This document shows, one piece after another, positions 6,400-13,883 of a stretch of DNA of 51,163 bases. The notes below the pieces were generated by a model. That model saw nothing but the letters and a program-made list of their open reading frames with translations, made no database searches and was not told where the DNA came from. This DNA is from an uncultured Oscillibacter sp. Its GTDB lineage: Bacteria > Bacillota > Clostridia > Oscillospirales > Oscillospiraceae. How positions within the stretch are numbered: position 1 is the first letter of the stretch; each line of letters starts with the position of its first letter. The translations under genes and the position numbers were made by a program. The stretch is taken from contig CAJUJW010000015.1 in NCBI GenBank assembly GCA_910586735.1, positions 1 to 51,163 of the forward strand, in the 5' to 3' direction.

Positions 6400-9300
6400 T
6401 TACTCCGCCATCTTCTTGTACTTGGCGCAGCGGGCCTTGATCTCGGACACCGCTCTCTCGTACAGGGCGTCGGCCTTGCCGGGGAAGTTGTTTTTCAGGG
6501 AGGCGAAGCGGTTCTCGCCCATCAGGAAGGGCAGCAGCTTCTCTGTGTCCGGCTCGGGGGAATCCAGCTGGAAGGGATTCTTGCCCTCGGCCACCCGGCG
6601 GGGATCATAGCGGTAGAGCTGCCAGTAGCCGCACTCCACGGCCTTCTTCATCTCGTCCTGAGAGCACCCCATGCCTTTTTTGATGTGCTGCTCCAGGCAG
6701 GGGCAGTAGCAGATGACGATGGAGGGGCCGTCGTACTCCTCGGCCTCCCGCAGGGCCTTGAGGGTCTGGGCCTGGTCCGCGCCCATGGCCACCTGGGCCA
6801 CGTACACGTATCCGTAGTTCATCAAAATGGCCCCCAGGTCCTTCTTGGCGATCTGCTTGCCTCCGGCGGCAAACTTCGCCACGGCGGAGGTGGGCGTGGC
6901 CTTGGAGGACTGTCCGCCGGTGTTGGAGTAGACCTCGGTGTCCAGCACCAGCAGGTTCACGTTCCGGTTCTGGGCCATAACGTGGTCAATGCCTCCGAAG
7001 CCGATGTCATAGGCCCAGCCGTCTCCGCCGATGGCCCAGACGGACTTCTTGGCCAGGAATTCCTTGTTGGCCAGGATGTAGGCCACCTCCGGCGTCTGCT
7101 CCGCGGCCTCCAGGGCGGCGACGAGAGCGTCGGTGACGGCGCGGGACTTCTGGGAATCCTCCCAGTTCTCCAGGTAGGCGCCGGCGGCCTCCGCCGCCAC
7201 GCCGGCCTCTTTCAGGGCCTCCAGGCGGATCAGAAGCTCCTTGCGGATGGAGTCCTGGGCGTGGAAGAAGCCGTAGGCGAACTCGGCGTTGTCCTCAAAG
7301 AGGGAGTGCTCCCAGGCGGGGCCCCGGCCCTGGGCGTCCCGGCAGTAGGGCAGGATGGGCGCGCCGCCGCTGATGGCGGAGGAGCAGCCCGCCGCGTTGC
7401 CCGCGTACATCCGCTCGCCCACCAGCTGGCTGAGGAGCTTGATATAGGTGGTCTCGGCGCAGCCCGCGCAGGCGGAGGAGAACTGGAAGTAGGGCTTGGC
7501 GAACTGGATATTTTTCACGCTCTTGCTGCTGGCCACGTCGGACTTGAGATATTTTTCGTTCATGGCCACCTGGTCGAAAAGGGCCTGCTCGGGCTTCATC
7601 TCCTCGAAGGGGGTCATCACCAGGGCGTCGGCGCTCTTCTCGCTCTGGTTGGCGGGGCAGGCCGTCAGGCACACGCCGCAGCCCAGGCAGTCATAGGGGC
7701 TCACCTGCATGCGGAAGCTGTACGCCGGGGCGTCCTTGCCCAGGCCCTTGGCGGGCACCGTGGCGAAGGCGGCGGGAACCTCGGCCTTCTCGGCGCCGGT
7801 GAGGAGCACCGGGCGGATGGCCGCGTGGGGGCAGCACATGGCGCAGCGGTTGCACTGGATGCAGCTCTCGGCGTTCCACTTGGGCACCTTCACGGCCACG
7901 CCCCGCTTGGAATAGGCGGAGGTGCCGTTCTCCCAGGTGCCCGCCAGGAGGCCGTGCTTCTTGAACACGGACACGGGCAGCTTGTCGCCCTGCTGGCGGT
8001 CCATGGGCAGGACGACTTCCTTGACAAAGTCGCTGGCCTGGATCTCCGGGGCGGGGGCGTCGGCGGCGGAGGCCCAGCTCTCGGGGATTTCCACCTTCAC
8101 GGCGGCGCTGACTCCCACGTCCACGGCCTGGTTGTTCATGTCCACGATTTTCTGCCCGGCTTTTTTGAAGTAGGAGTTGTAGTTGTTTTTCTTCATGTCC
8201 TCCACGGCCACGTCCAGGGGAATGACCTTGGTCAGGGCGAAGAAGGCCGCCTGGAGGATGCTGTTGGTCCGGTTGGCCCCCAGGCCCACCTCAACGGCCA
8301 GCTTGGCGGCGTCGATGATGTAGAACTGGGCGTGCTTTTTCGCCAGGTCCCGCTTCATCTTTCCAGGCAGGCGGGTCTCCAGCTCTCCGGCGCTCCAGGG
8401 GCAGTTCAGCAGGTAGATGCCCCCGTCCTTCAGGTCCTCGGTGGTGTCGTATTTGTTGATGTACGTGGGGGCGTGAACCGCCACGAAGTCCGCGGAGTTC
8501 ACCAGATAGGTGGCCCGGATGGGCTCGTCGCCAAAGCGCAGGTGGCTCTGGGTCAAACCGCCGGACTTCATGGTGTCGTAGGAGAAGTACGCCTGGGCGT
8601 ATTTCCCGGCGATGAGCCCGATGGTGGAGATGGCGTTTTTATTGGCTCCCACGGTGCCGTCGCCGCCCAGGCCCCACAGCTTGCAGGAGACCTGGCCGGG
8701 ATGGGGAAGCTCAATCTCCTGGTAGTCCAGGGAGGTGTGGGTCACGTCGTCGACAATTCCGATGGTAAAGTTGTTTTTCGGGGCCGCCTGTTTCAGGTTG
8801 TCATAGACGGCGATGAACTGGCCCGGCGTGGTGTCCTTGGAGCTGAGGCCATAGCGGCCGCCCACCACCTGGATGCCGGTCCGGCCCGCCTGGTTCAGCG
8901 CGGTGACCACGTCCAGATACAGGGGCTCGCCCACGCTGCCGGGCTCCTTGTTCCGGTCCAGCACGGCCACCTTCTTCACCGTGGCGGGGAGGGCGGCGGC
9001 GAAGTGCTTCACGGAGAAGGGGCGGTACAGGTGCACCTGGAGGAGGCCCACCTTCCGGCCCTGGGCATTGAGGTAGTCCACGGTCTCCTTCACCGCCTCG
9101 GAGGCGGAGCACATGACCACGATAACCTCCTCGGCGTCCTCGGCGCCGTAGTAGTTGAAGAGCTGGTAGTTCCGGCCCGTCAGCTTGTTGATCTCGTCCA
9201 TGTAGTGCTGGACGGTGTCCGGCAGGGCGGCGGTGGTCTCGTTGACGCCCTCTTTGCACTGGAAGTAGATGTCCGGGTTCACATTGTTGCCCCGGTTGGT

Positions 9301-9939
9301 GGGGTGCTCGGGGTTCAGGCACTGGCGGCGGAACTCCTGGAGGGACTCCCAGTCCACCAGACCCCGCAGGTCCTCATAGTCCAGGGCCTCAATCCGCTGC
9401 ATCTCGTGGGAGGTGCGGAAGCCGTCAAAGCAGTGCATGAAGGCGTACCGGGCGTGAATGGCGCTGAGGTGGGCCACCGCAGCCAGGTCCATGGCCTCCT
9501 GGGGAGAGGAGGACATCAGCATGCCGTAGCCGGTCATGCGGCAGGTCATGAAGTCCGTGTGGTCGCCGAAGATGGAGTGGTGGTTGCTGGTCACCACCCG
9601 GGAGGCGATGTGCATGACATTGGGCAGGAACTGGCCCCCCATGGCGTACATGGCGGGGATCATGAGCATCAGGCCCTGGGAGGAGGTGAAGGTGGTGGTC
9701 AGGGCGCCCGCCTGGGCCGCGCCGTGGCAGGTGCCCGCCGCGCCGGCCTCGGACTGCATCTGAATCACGTCCACCGTGGACCCGAAGAGGTTCTTCCGCC
9801 CCTTGGCGGACCACTCGTCCACCTTCTCCGCCATGGGTGACGAGGGGGTGATGGGATAGATCGCCGCTACCTCCGTAAAGGCGTAAGCCACATGGGCCGC
9901 CGCCGTGTTGCCATCCATGACGACGAAATTCTTTTTCAT
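6400..9939 (-). CDS. nifJ: Pyruvate:ferredoxin (flavodoxin) oxidoreductase
   Basis: 1179 residues, the length of single-chain homodimeric PFOR. It oxidises pyruvate with CoA to acetyl-CoA and CO2, reducing ferredoxin. Domains in order: pyruvate-binding domain (DGNTAAAHVAYAFTEVA, YPITPSSPMAE, SSQGLML), C-terminal alpha and gamma domains, two 4Fe-4S clusters (CIQCNRCAMCCP near residue 690 and CLGCGVCLTACP near 745), and the TPP domain (SACAGCAET, GGDGWAYDIGFGG, DTEVYSNTGGQ) with the CysXXCys ligands of the proximal cluster. AAAGGAA lies before the ATG. The leader carries the motif shared with gntP, tying expression to the sugar-acid pathway. Confidence 0.97.
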   Translation of the reverse strand: MKKNFVVMDGNTAAAHVAYAFTEVAAIYPITPSSPMAEKVDEWSAKGRKNLFGSTVDVIQMQSEAGAAGTCHGAAQAGALTTTFTSSQGLMLMIPAMYAMGGQFLPNVMHIASRVVTSNHHSIFGDHTDFMTCRMTGYGMLMSSSPQEAMDLAAVAHLSAIHARYAFMHCFDGFRTSHEMQRIEALDYEDLRGLVDWESLQEFRRQCLNPEHPTNRGNNVNPDIYFQCKEGVNETTAALPDTVQHYMDEINKLTGRNYQLFNYYGAEDAEEVIVVMCSASEAVKETVDYLNAQGRKVGLLQVHLYRPFSVKHFAAALPATVKKVAVLDRNKEPGSVGEPLYLDVVTALNQAGRTGIQVVGGRYGLSSKDTTPGQFIAVYDNLKQAAPKNNFTIGIVDDVTHTSLDYQEIELPHPGQVSCKLWGLGGDGTVGANKNAISTIGLIAGKYAQAYFSYDTMKSGGLTQSHLRFGDEPIRATYLVNSADFVAVHAPTYINKYDTTEDLKDGGIYLLNCPWSAGELETRLPGKMKRDLAKKHAQFYIIDAAKLAVEVGLGANRTNSILQAAFFALTKVIPLDVAVEDMKKNNYNSYFKKAGQKIVDMNNQAVDVGVSAAVKVEIPESWASAADAPAPEIQASDFVKEVVLPMDRQQGDKLPVSVFKKHGLLAGTWENGTSAYSKRGVAVKVPKWNAESCIQCNRCAMCCPHAAIRPVLLTGAEKAEVPAAFATVPAKGLGKDAPAYSFRMQVSPYDCLGCGVCLTACPANQSEKSADALVMTPFEEMKPEQALFDQVAMNEKYLKSDVASSKSVKNIQFAKPYFQFSSACAGCAETTYIKLLSQLVGERMYAGNAAGCSSAISGGAPILPYCRDAQGRGPAWEHSLFEDNAEFAYGFFHAQDSIRKELLIRLEALKEAGVAAEAAGAYLENWEDSQKSRAVTDALVAALEAAEQTPEVAYILANKEFLAKKSVWAIGGDGWAYDIGFGGIDHVMAQNRNVNLLVLDTEVYSNTGGQSSKATPTSAVAKFAAGGKQIAKKDLGAILMNYGYVYVAQVAMGADQAQTLKALREAEEYDGPSIVICYCPCLEQHIKKGMGCSQDEMKKAVECGYWQLYRYDPRRVAEGKNPFQLDSPEPDTEKLLPFLMGENRFASLKNNFPGKADALYERAVSEIKARCAKYKKMAE

Positions 9940-10016
9940 AACTGACTTTCCTTTCTCACTTGATGTCCCGTCCCTTCGGACGGGCGGAGCGGGGAGCGGA
10001 TAGCCGGCGGAAGAGA

Positions 10017-10060
10017 ATTCCGCTTACCGGAATGCAATTCCGAAAACAGGAAATAAAAAG
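10017..10060 (-). promoter_or_regulatory. Tripartite leader motif of nifJ (shared with gntP)
   Basis: On the minus strand: a T/C-rich lead-in, then CGGAAT-N3-ATTCCG-N5-CGGAAT. The CGGAAT block starts about 50 bases after the -10 box. The gntP leader has the same blocks, spacings, orientation and distance (12080-12125). As DNA it is a candidate IclR-family operator; as RNA the central ATTCCG could pair with either neighbour. Confidence 0.7.
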
Positions 10061-10092
10061 ATACACAAACCGCCGGCTTTGTGCTATACTCA

Positions 10093-10121
10093 ATCATAAG
10101 CATTTTGACGGGGCTTGTCAA
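10093..10121 (-). promoter_or_regulatory. nifJ promoter
   Basis: TTGACA (10116-10121) and TATGAT (10093-10098) on the minus strand, 17-bp spacer. The -35 is overlapped by the palindrome at 10117-10130. Confidence 0.82.
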
Positions 10122-10130
10122 GAGCTTGAC
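10117..10130. promoter_or_regulatory. Palindrome over the nifJ -35 box
   Basis: GTCAAG-AG-CTTGAC, a perfect 6-2-6 dyad in the nifJ-iclR intergenic region. Its size fits an IclR-family operator; binding is inferred. The iclR transcript may start from an extended -10 (TGCTATACT, 10082-10090). Confidence 0.5.
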
Positions 10131-10232
10131 GGACCGTCCCCGAAAATGGGCATTTTATACGAAACCGGCAGTCATTTTTCGATATCCGCAACAAAAGGCG
10201 GCCGAATGGTACGGAAAGGAGCGGAAAGCATT

Positions 10233-11021
10233 ATGGCGAGGGAACAGGTTTCCAGCATTCTCCGGGCGATACGCATCCTGGAGTGTTTTACGGACAGCGA
10301 GACGGAATGGACCTTGAAAGCCCTGGTGGAGCGGCTGGACCTGCCCACCACCACGGTGTTCCGGCAGGTCTCCACGCTGACCGACCAGCAGTATCTGATT
10401 CAAGACCCTATCCGCAAAAGCTATCAGGTGGGTCCCCGGCTGATGATGCTGGCCAGCTCCATCCTGAGCCAGTCGGACCTGCGCCGCCTGGCCCGGCCGG
10501 AGCTGGAGCGCCTCAGCGACATCGCCCAGGAGACCATCAACCTCAGCATCCTGCTGGAGCACGACATCTTCTACCTGGACAAGGTGGAGACCCACCGGTC
10601 CATCGTCTGCAACACCCGCATCGGCAGCCTGGCCCCCGCCTACGCCACCAGCTGCGGAAAGGTCATCCTGGCGAACCAGGGGGACGAGGCCATCGACCGC
10701 TTCTGCCTCTGGATGCGGGACCGGGCCCGGTCCCTGACGGCCCGCACCATCACGGACCCGGACCGCCTGCGGCAGGAGCTGATGGAGGCCAGGGCCAGGG
10801 GCTACGCCACGGACAACGGGGAAATTGAGGCGGGTCTGATCTGCTACGGCGCGCCGGTCTACGACATGAACCGGAAGGTCACGGCGGCGGTGAGCGTCTC
10901 GGGCCCGGAGTACCGGATGCAGGAGGAGCGGGACATGATGATCCAAGAGGTGAAGCGGACGGCGGAAAACATCTCCCGGCTCCTGGGCTGCCTCCACGCG
11001 CCGGTGACGGGAAGCCGGTGA
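10233..11021 (+). CDS. IclR-family transcriptional regulator
   Basis: 262 residues with the two IclR parts: an N-terminal winged helix (SILRAIRILECF, TLKALVERLDLPTTTVFRQVSTL) and a C-terminal effector domain (FYLDKVET, YATSCGKVILA, ARGYATDNGEIEAGLICYGAPVYD, VSVSGP). Start 10233 (MAREQVSS) follows AAAGGAGCGGAAAGCATT; upstream in-frame ATGs such as 10206 lack a good site. IclR proteins often control sugar-acid and aromatic catabolism. It sits between nifJ and the SDR-gntP genes, which share a leader motif, so it is the best candidate regulator of both. Effector unknown, possibly the imported sugar acid or its 2-keto-3-deoxy product. Confidence 0.93.
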   Translation: MAREQVSSILRAIRILECFTDSETEWTLKALVERLDLPTTTVFRQVSTLTDQQYLIQDPIRKSYQVGPRLMMLASSILSQSDLRRLARPELERLSDIAQETINLSILLEHDIFYLDKVETHRSIVCNTRIGSLAPAYATSCGKVILANQGDEAIDRFCLWMRDRARSLTARTITDPDRLRQELMEARARGYATDNGEIEAGLICYGAPVYDMNRKVTAAVSVSGPEYRMQEERDMMIQEVKRTAENISRLLGCLHAPVTGSR

Positions 11022-11092
11022 CGGAGTCCTATCTATACTATTTATACATGTAGGAAAGATTTGGAAAACCAAGGAAAGAAAGGAGCGGCAAC

Positions 11093-11899
11093 ATGAACGG
11101 AAGCTATCTGCAAAATCTCTTCTCCCTGGAGGGCAAGACCGTCCTGATCACCGGCGCGGCGGGGGGCATCGGCGCCGCCATCAGCCGGGGCCTGGTCCGG
11201 GCCGGGGCGGAGGCCGCCCTGTGCGGCCGGACGGTGGAAAAGTGCGAGGCCCTGGCGGAGGAGCTGCGGGACGAGGGCGGAACCGCCAGCGCCCACTGCC
11301 TGGACGTGGCCAGGGTCGAGACCATCCAGCCCTGTGTGGACGAGGTGGTGGACCGCTATGGAAAAATTGACGTGCTGTTCAACGTGGCGGGCGTCAACCG
11401 GCGGGAGGGCCTGCTGGACGTGGAGGAGGCCACCTACGACCGCTTGATGGACACCAACCTGAAGGGCCTGTTCTTCGTCAGCCAGCGGGTGGCCCGGGAG
11501 ATGTACAAGCGGAAAAAGGGAAGCATCGTCAACATCGGGTCCCACAACGACCAGGGGATGCTGGGGGGCTGCTCCGTCTACGGCGCGTCCAAAAGCGGCG
11601 TCATCGCCCTCACCCGGTCCATGGCGGTGGAGTTCGCCCAGTACGGCATCCGCTGCAACGCCATCAGCCCCGGCCACATTCTGACGGAGCTGACCCAGGT
11701 GACCTGGGACCACCCCACCAGGGCCCCCTGGCTGAAAGAGCGCATCGCCATGGGCCGCCCCGGCGCGCCGGAGGAGCTGGTGGGCATGGCCATTCTCCTG
11801 GCCTCCGACGCCTCCTCCTACATGACCGGCCAGGCGTACCACATCGACGGCGGCTGCCTGTGCGGCGGCGCGCCCTGGGAGTACGACACCAACTACTGA
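11093..11899 (+). CDS. Short-chain dehydrogenase/reductase, KduD or gluconate 5-dehydrogenase-like
   Basis: 268 residues, classical SDR: TGAAGGIGAAI cofactor loop, DVA acidic turn, NVAG, catalytic Ser in VNIGSH, YGASK with the Tyr-Lys pair, and the C-terminal TGQAYHIDGG. The order of motifs and length match 2-dehydro-3-deoxy-gluconate dehydrogenase (KduD) and gluconate 5-dehydrogenase. AAAGGAG precedes the ATG. It follows iclR by 71 bp on the same strand, so it is probably read with it, and likely interconverts a sugar acid and its keto form ahead of the dehydratase step. Exact substrate unknown. Confidence 0.88.
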   Translation: MNGSYLQNLFSLEGKTVLITGAAGGIGAAISRGLVRAGAEAALCGRTVEKCEALAEELRDEGGTASAHCLDVARVETIQPCVDEVVDRYGKIDVLFNVAGVNRREGLLDVEEATYDRLMDTNLKGLFFVSQRVAREMYKRKKGSIVNIGSHNDQGMLGGCSVYGASKSGVIALTRSMAVEFAQYGIRCNAISPGHILTELTQVTWDHPTRAPWLKERIAMGRPGAPEELVGMAILLASDASSYMTGQAYHIDGGCLCGGAPWEYDTNY

Positions 11900-12021
11900 A
11901 CCTTAAAAACCGGCGGGATATCTGAACGAAATATGAACAAATATATTGCGTGATTTTTCACAATTTTTGCGGCAGGGTTTCATACTTGTTACCAAAAAAA
12001 CCGGCGGAGAGGAATTGACGC
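11900..12021 (+). other. SDR-gntP intergenic region, upstream part
   Basis: AT-rich gap with no gene and no clear terminator for the SDR gene. With the promoter, motif and long leader that follow, 11900-12315 is noncoding. Confidence 0.5.
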
Positions 12022-12050
12022 TTGACAGATTCTCCAAAAGGCGGTATTTT
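12022..12050 (+). promoter_or_regulatory. gntP promoter
   Basis: TTGACA (12022-12027), 17-bp spacer, TATTTT (12045-12050). The transcript would have a leader of about 260 bases before the gntP ATG. Confidence 0.72.
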
Positions 12051-12079
12051 GAATGCAGAATCCCGACCTAGAGAAGGGA

Positions 12080-12125
12080 CTTTTGTTATTCCCGTTATTC
12101 GGAATCAAATTCCGCATAGCGGAAC
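12080..12125 (+). promoter_or_regulatory. Tripartite leader motif of gntP (shared with nifJ)
   Basis: T/C-rich lead-in, then CGGAAT (12100-12105), three bases, ATTCCG (12109-12114), five bases, CGGAAC (12120-12125). The first block lies 50 bases after the -10 box, as at nifJ. Candidate operator or RNA element for co-regulation. Confidence 0.7.
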
Positions 12126-12315
12126 ATTGGGAGCAAACGTTCTCTCAGGCACGGATCATGAGGCGCTTTTCCGCGGGAACCCGGACCAGAATTTCAAGGG
12201 CTCCGGGGCTTTGGGAGAGGCGTCTCCGGCAGAGCGCAGATGCCGCCGGTCCGGGCCCGGCTGTCGGGAAAGGGGCCTCAGCGCCCAAAATGTGAAGAGG
12301 AAGGAGTAACAACTT

Positions 12316-13749
12316 ATGTCTGCAATTGGATTCCTGGTCCTTCTGATTCTGGCCATCGCCCTGCTGATGGCGCTGATCATGAAGGTCAAGCTGCACCCCA
12401 CCTTCTCCCTGTTTATCACGGCCCTGATTATGGGCGTGGTCATGGGCTTCTTTGAGCCGGAGGGCTTCTCCATCGGGGAGGTCCTGGCCCTCATCAACAA
12501 CGGCTTCGGAAGCACCCTGGGCAGCATGGGTATTCCCATCATGCTGGGCGCCATCCTGGCCATGGGCGTGCAGGACACCGGCGCGGCAAAATCCATTGCC
12601 AACTTCTTTATCCGGCTGTTCCGGGGCAAGAATCTGGAGCTCGCCCCCGCCCTGACGGCGTACATCGTCTCCATCCCCGTGTTCGGAGACATCACCACCA
12701 TTCTGACCTCCAACATCGCCAACGTCCTTTCCAAGCGGAAACACATCTCCATGGGTAAAATGGCCGCCTTCACCCAGACCGGCCTGAACCTGACCCACGC
12801 CATGGTTCCCCCCACGCCGGGCATCCTGGCCGTCACCATCCTGCTGGGCGCCGACCTGGGCCTGGTCATCGGCTGGGGCGTGGTGATCTCCATCATCGGC
12901 TTCATGCTGACCTGGCTGGTCCTGCGCAAGTGGACCGACAAGGAGTGGGTTGAGCCCCTGCCCGAGGTGGCCGGCGAAATCCAGGAGACCAAGTCCGACG
13001 ACGTGAAGGACATCCTCATCACCGGGGACGACCTGCCCGGCACCTTCCCCGCTTTCCTGACCATCCTGATCCCGGTGGTGCTCATCGCCGGCAGCTCCTT
13101 CCTGAAGATGGCGGTGGCCGAGGGCACCACGGCCTATACCCTGGCCAACATCTTCGGCGACAAGGTTGTGGCCCTGGGCCTGGGTGTCATCTACACCATG
13201 TTCCTGGCCGCCTCTCACAAGGCCTCCGTCCGCAAGAGCAACAAGGACAACACGGGCAAAGACCCCCAGAACTTCCGCGAGGTCATTCTGAACAGCTGGA
13301 TTGCCCGGGGCCTGGAAGTCGCCCTGTCCGCGCTGCTGATCACCGGCATGGGCGGAGCCCTGGCCAACGTCATCAAAGCCGCCCCCGCCATCAACGACCT
13401 GGCGGGCCTCATCGAGAACTCCGGCGTTCCCGGACTGCTGATTCCGTTCCTGATCGGCGCCATCATGTTCACCGCCGTGGGCTCCATGACCACGGGCGGC
13501 ATGACCGCCGCCGGCGTGGTGGGCCCCATGATGGGCATTCTGGGCCTGACCCCCGTGGCCACGGTTCTGGCCATCGGCGCGGGCACCATGATTTTCAACC
13601 ACGTGAACAACTCCGGCTTCTGGGTCATCAGCCGCTTCTTCAACCTGGACCTGAAGCAGGGCCTGAAGTACATCACCATCCCCGACCTGGTGGCCGGCGT
13701 GTTCTGCTTCATCCTGATTGCCGCCGGCGCCGCGGTGCATCTGTTCTAA
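12316..13749 (+). CDS. GntP-family gluconate/sugar-acid permease
   Basis: 477 residues of hydrophobic, many-helix membrane protein. GntP features: the N-terminal helix pair, KLHPTFSLFITALIMG, the glycine-rich GFGSTLGSMGIPIMLGAILA, PVFGDITTILT, MVPPTPGI and the C-terminal NHVNNSGFWVISRFF. Members import gluconate and related aldonates by proton symport. AGGAAGGAG precedes the ATG. First gene of a permease-dehydratase-aldolase series, so its substrate is probably the acid that the dehydratase uses; the motif in its leader matches that of nifJ. Confidence 0.92.
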   Translation: MSAIGFLVLLILAIALLMALIMKVKLHPTFSLFITALIMGVVMGFFEPEGFSIGEVLALINNGFGSTLGSMGIPIMLGAILAMGVQDTGAAKSIANFFIRLFRGKNLELAPALTAYIVSIPVFGDITTILTSNIANVLSKRKHISMGKMAAFTQTGLNLTHAMVPPTPGILAVTILLGADLGLVIGWGVVISIIGFMLTWLVLRKWTDKEWVEPLPEVAGEIQETKSDDVKDILITGDDLPGTFPAFLTILIPVVLIAGSSFLKMAVAEGTTAYTLANIFGDKVVALGLGVIYTMFLAASHKASVRKSNKDNTGKDPQNFREVILNSWIARGLEVALSALLITGMGGALANVIKAAPAINDLAGLIENSGVPGLLIPFLIGAIMFTAVGSMTTGGMTAAGVVGPMMGILGLTPVATVLAIGAGTMIFNHVNNSGFWVISRFFNLDLKQGLKYITIPDLVAGVFCFILIAAGAAVHLF

Positions 13750-13798
13750 AAAACGGCGGAATGAACGGGGGAGAAACTGCGCTGATTCTCCGCCCGGA

Positions 13799-13841
13799 GA
13801 AGGGCCTGCTGCTTGCTGCTGTGGCAGGCGGCGGGCCCTTC
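13799..13841 (+). terminator. Hairpin between gntP and the dehydratase gene, possible attenuator
   Basis: GAAGGGCC (13799-13806) pairs with GGCCCTTC (13834-13841); a competing GCCTGC/GCAGGC pairing lies inside. The T tract is short, so it may only lower read-through or protect the mRNA. Confidence 0.35.
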
Positions 13842-13883
13842 GCCCCCTTTGTCCAACATTTTCATTCATGAGGAGGAATTATT

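Noticed and set aside
6277..9840. Very long open frame (1187 codons) antisense to nifJ
   Set aside because: It is the GC-driven shadow of nifJ: low-complexity Gly/Val/His/Leu composition, no ribosome site, no domain.
12071..12160. Glycine-riboswitch-like words in the gntP leader (GGGAGCAAA, CTCTCAGGCA)
   Set aside because: The two words are only a few bases apart with no P3 stem, and the 5' half coincides with the shared CGGAAT motif. A covariance search with the glycine riboswitch model would settle it.
12145..13869. 574-codon frame antisense to gntP
   Set aside because: Composition dominated by Gly, His, Asp and Gln as expected for the complement of a hydrophobic GC-rich gene; no start signal.
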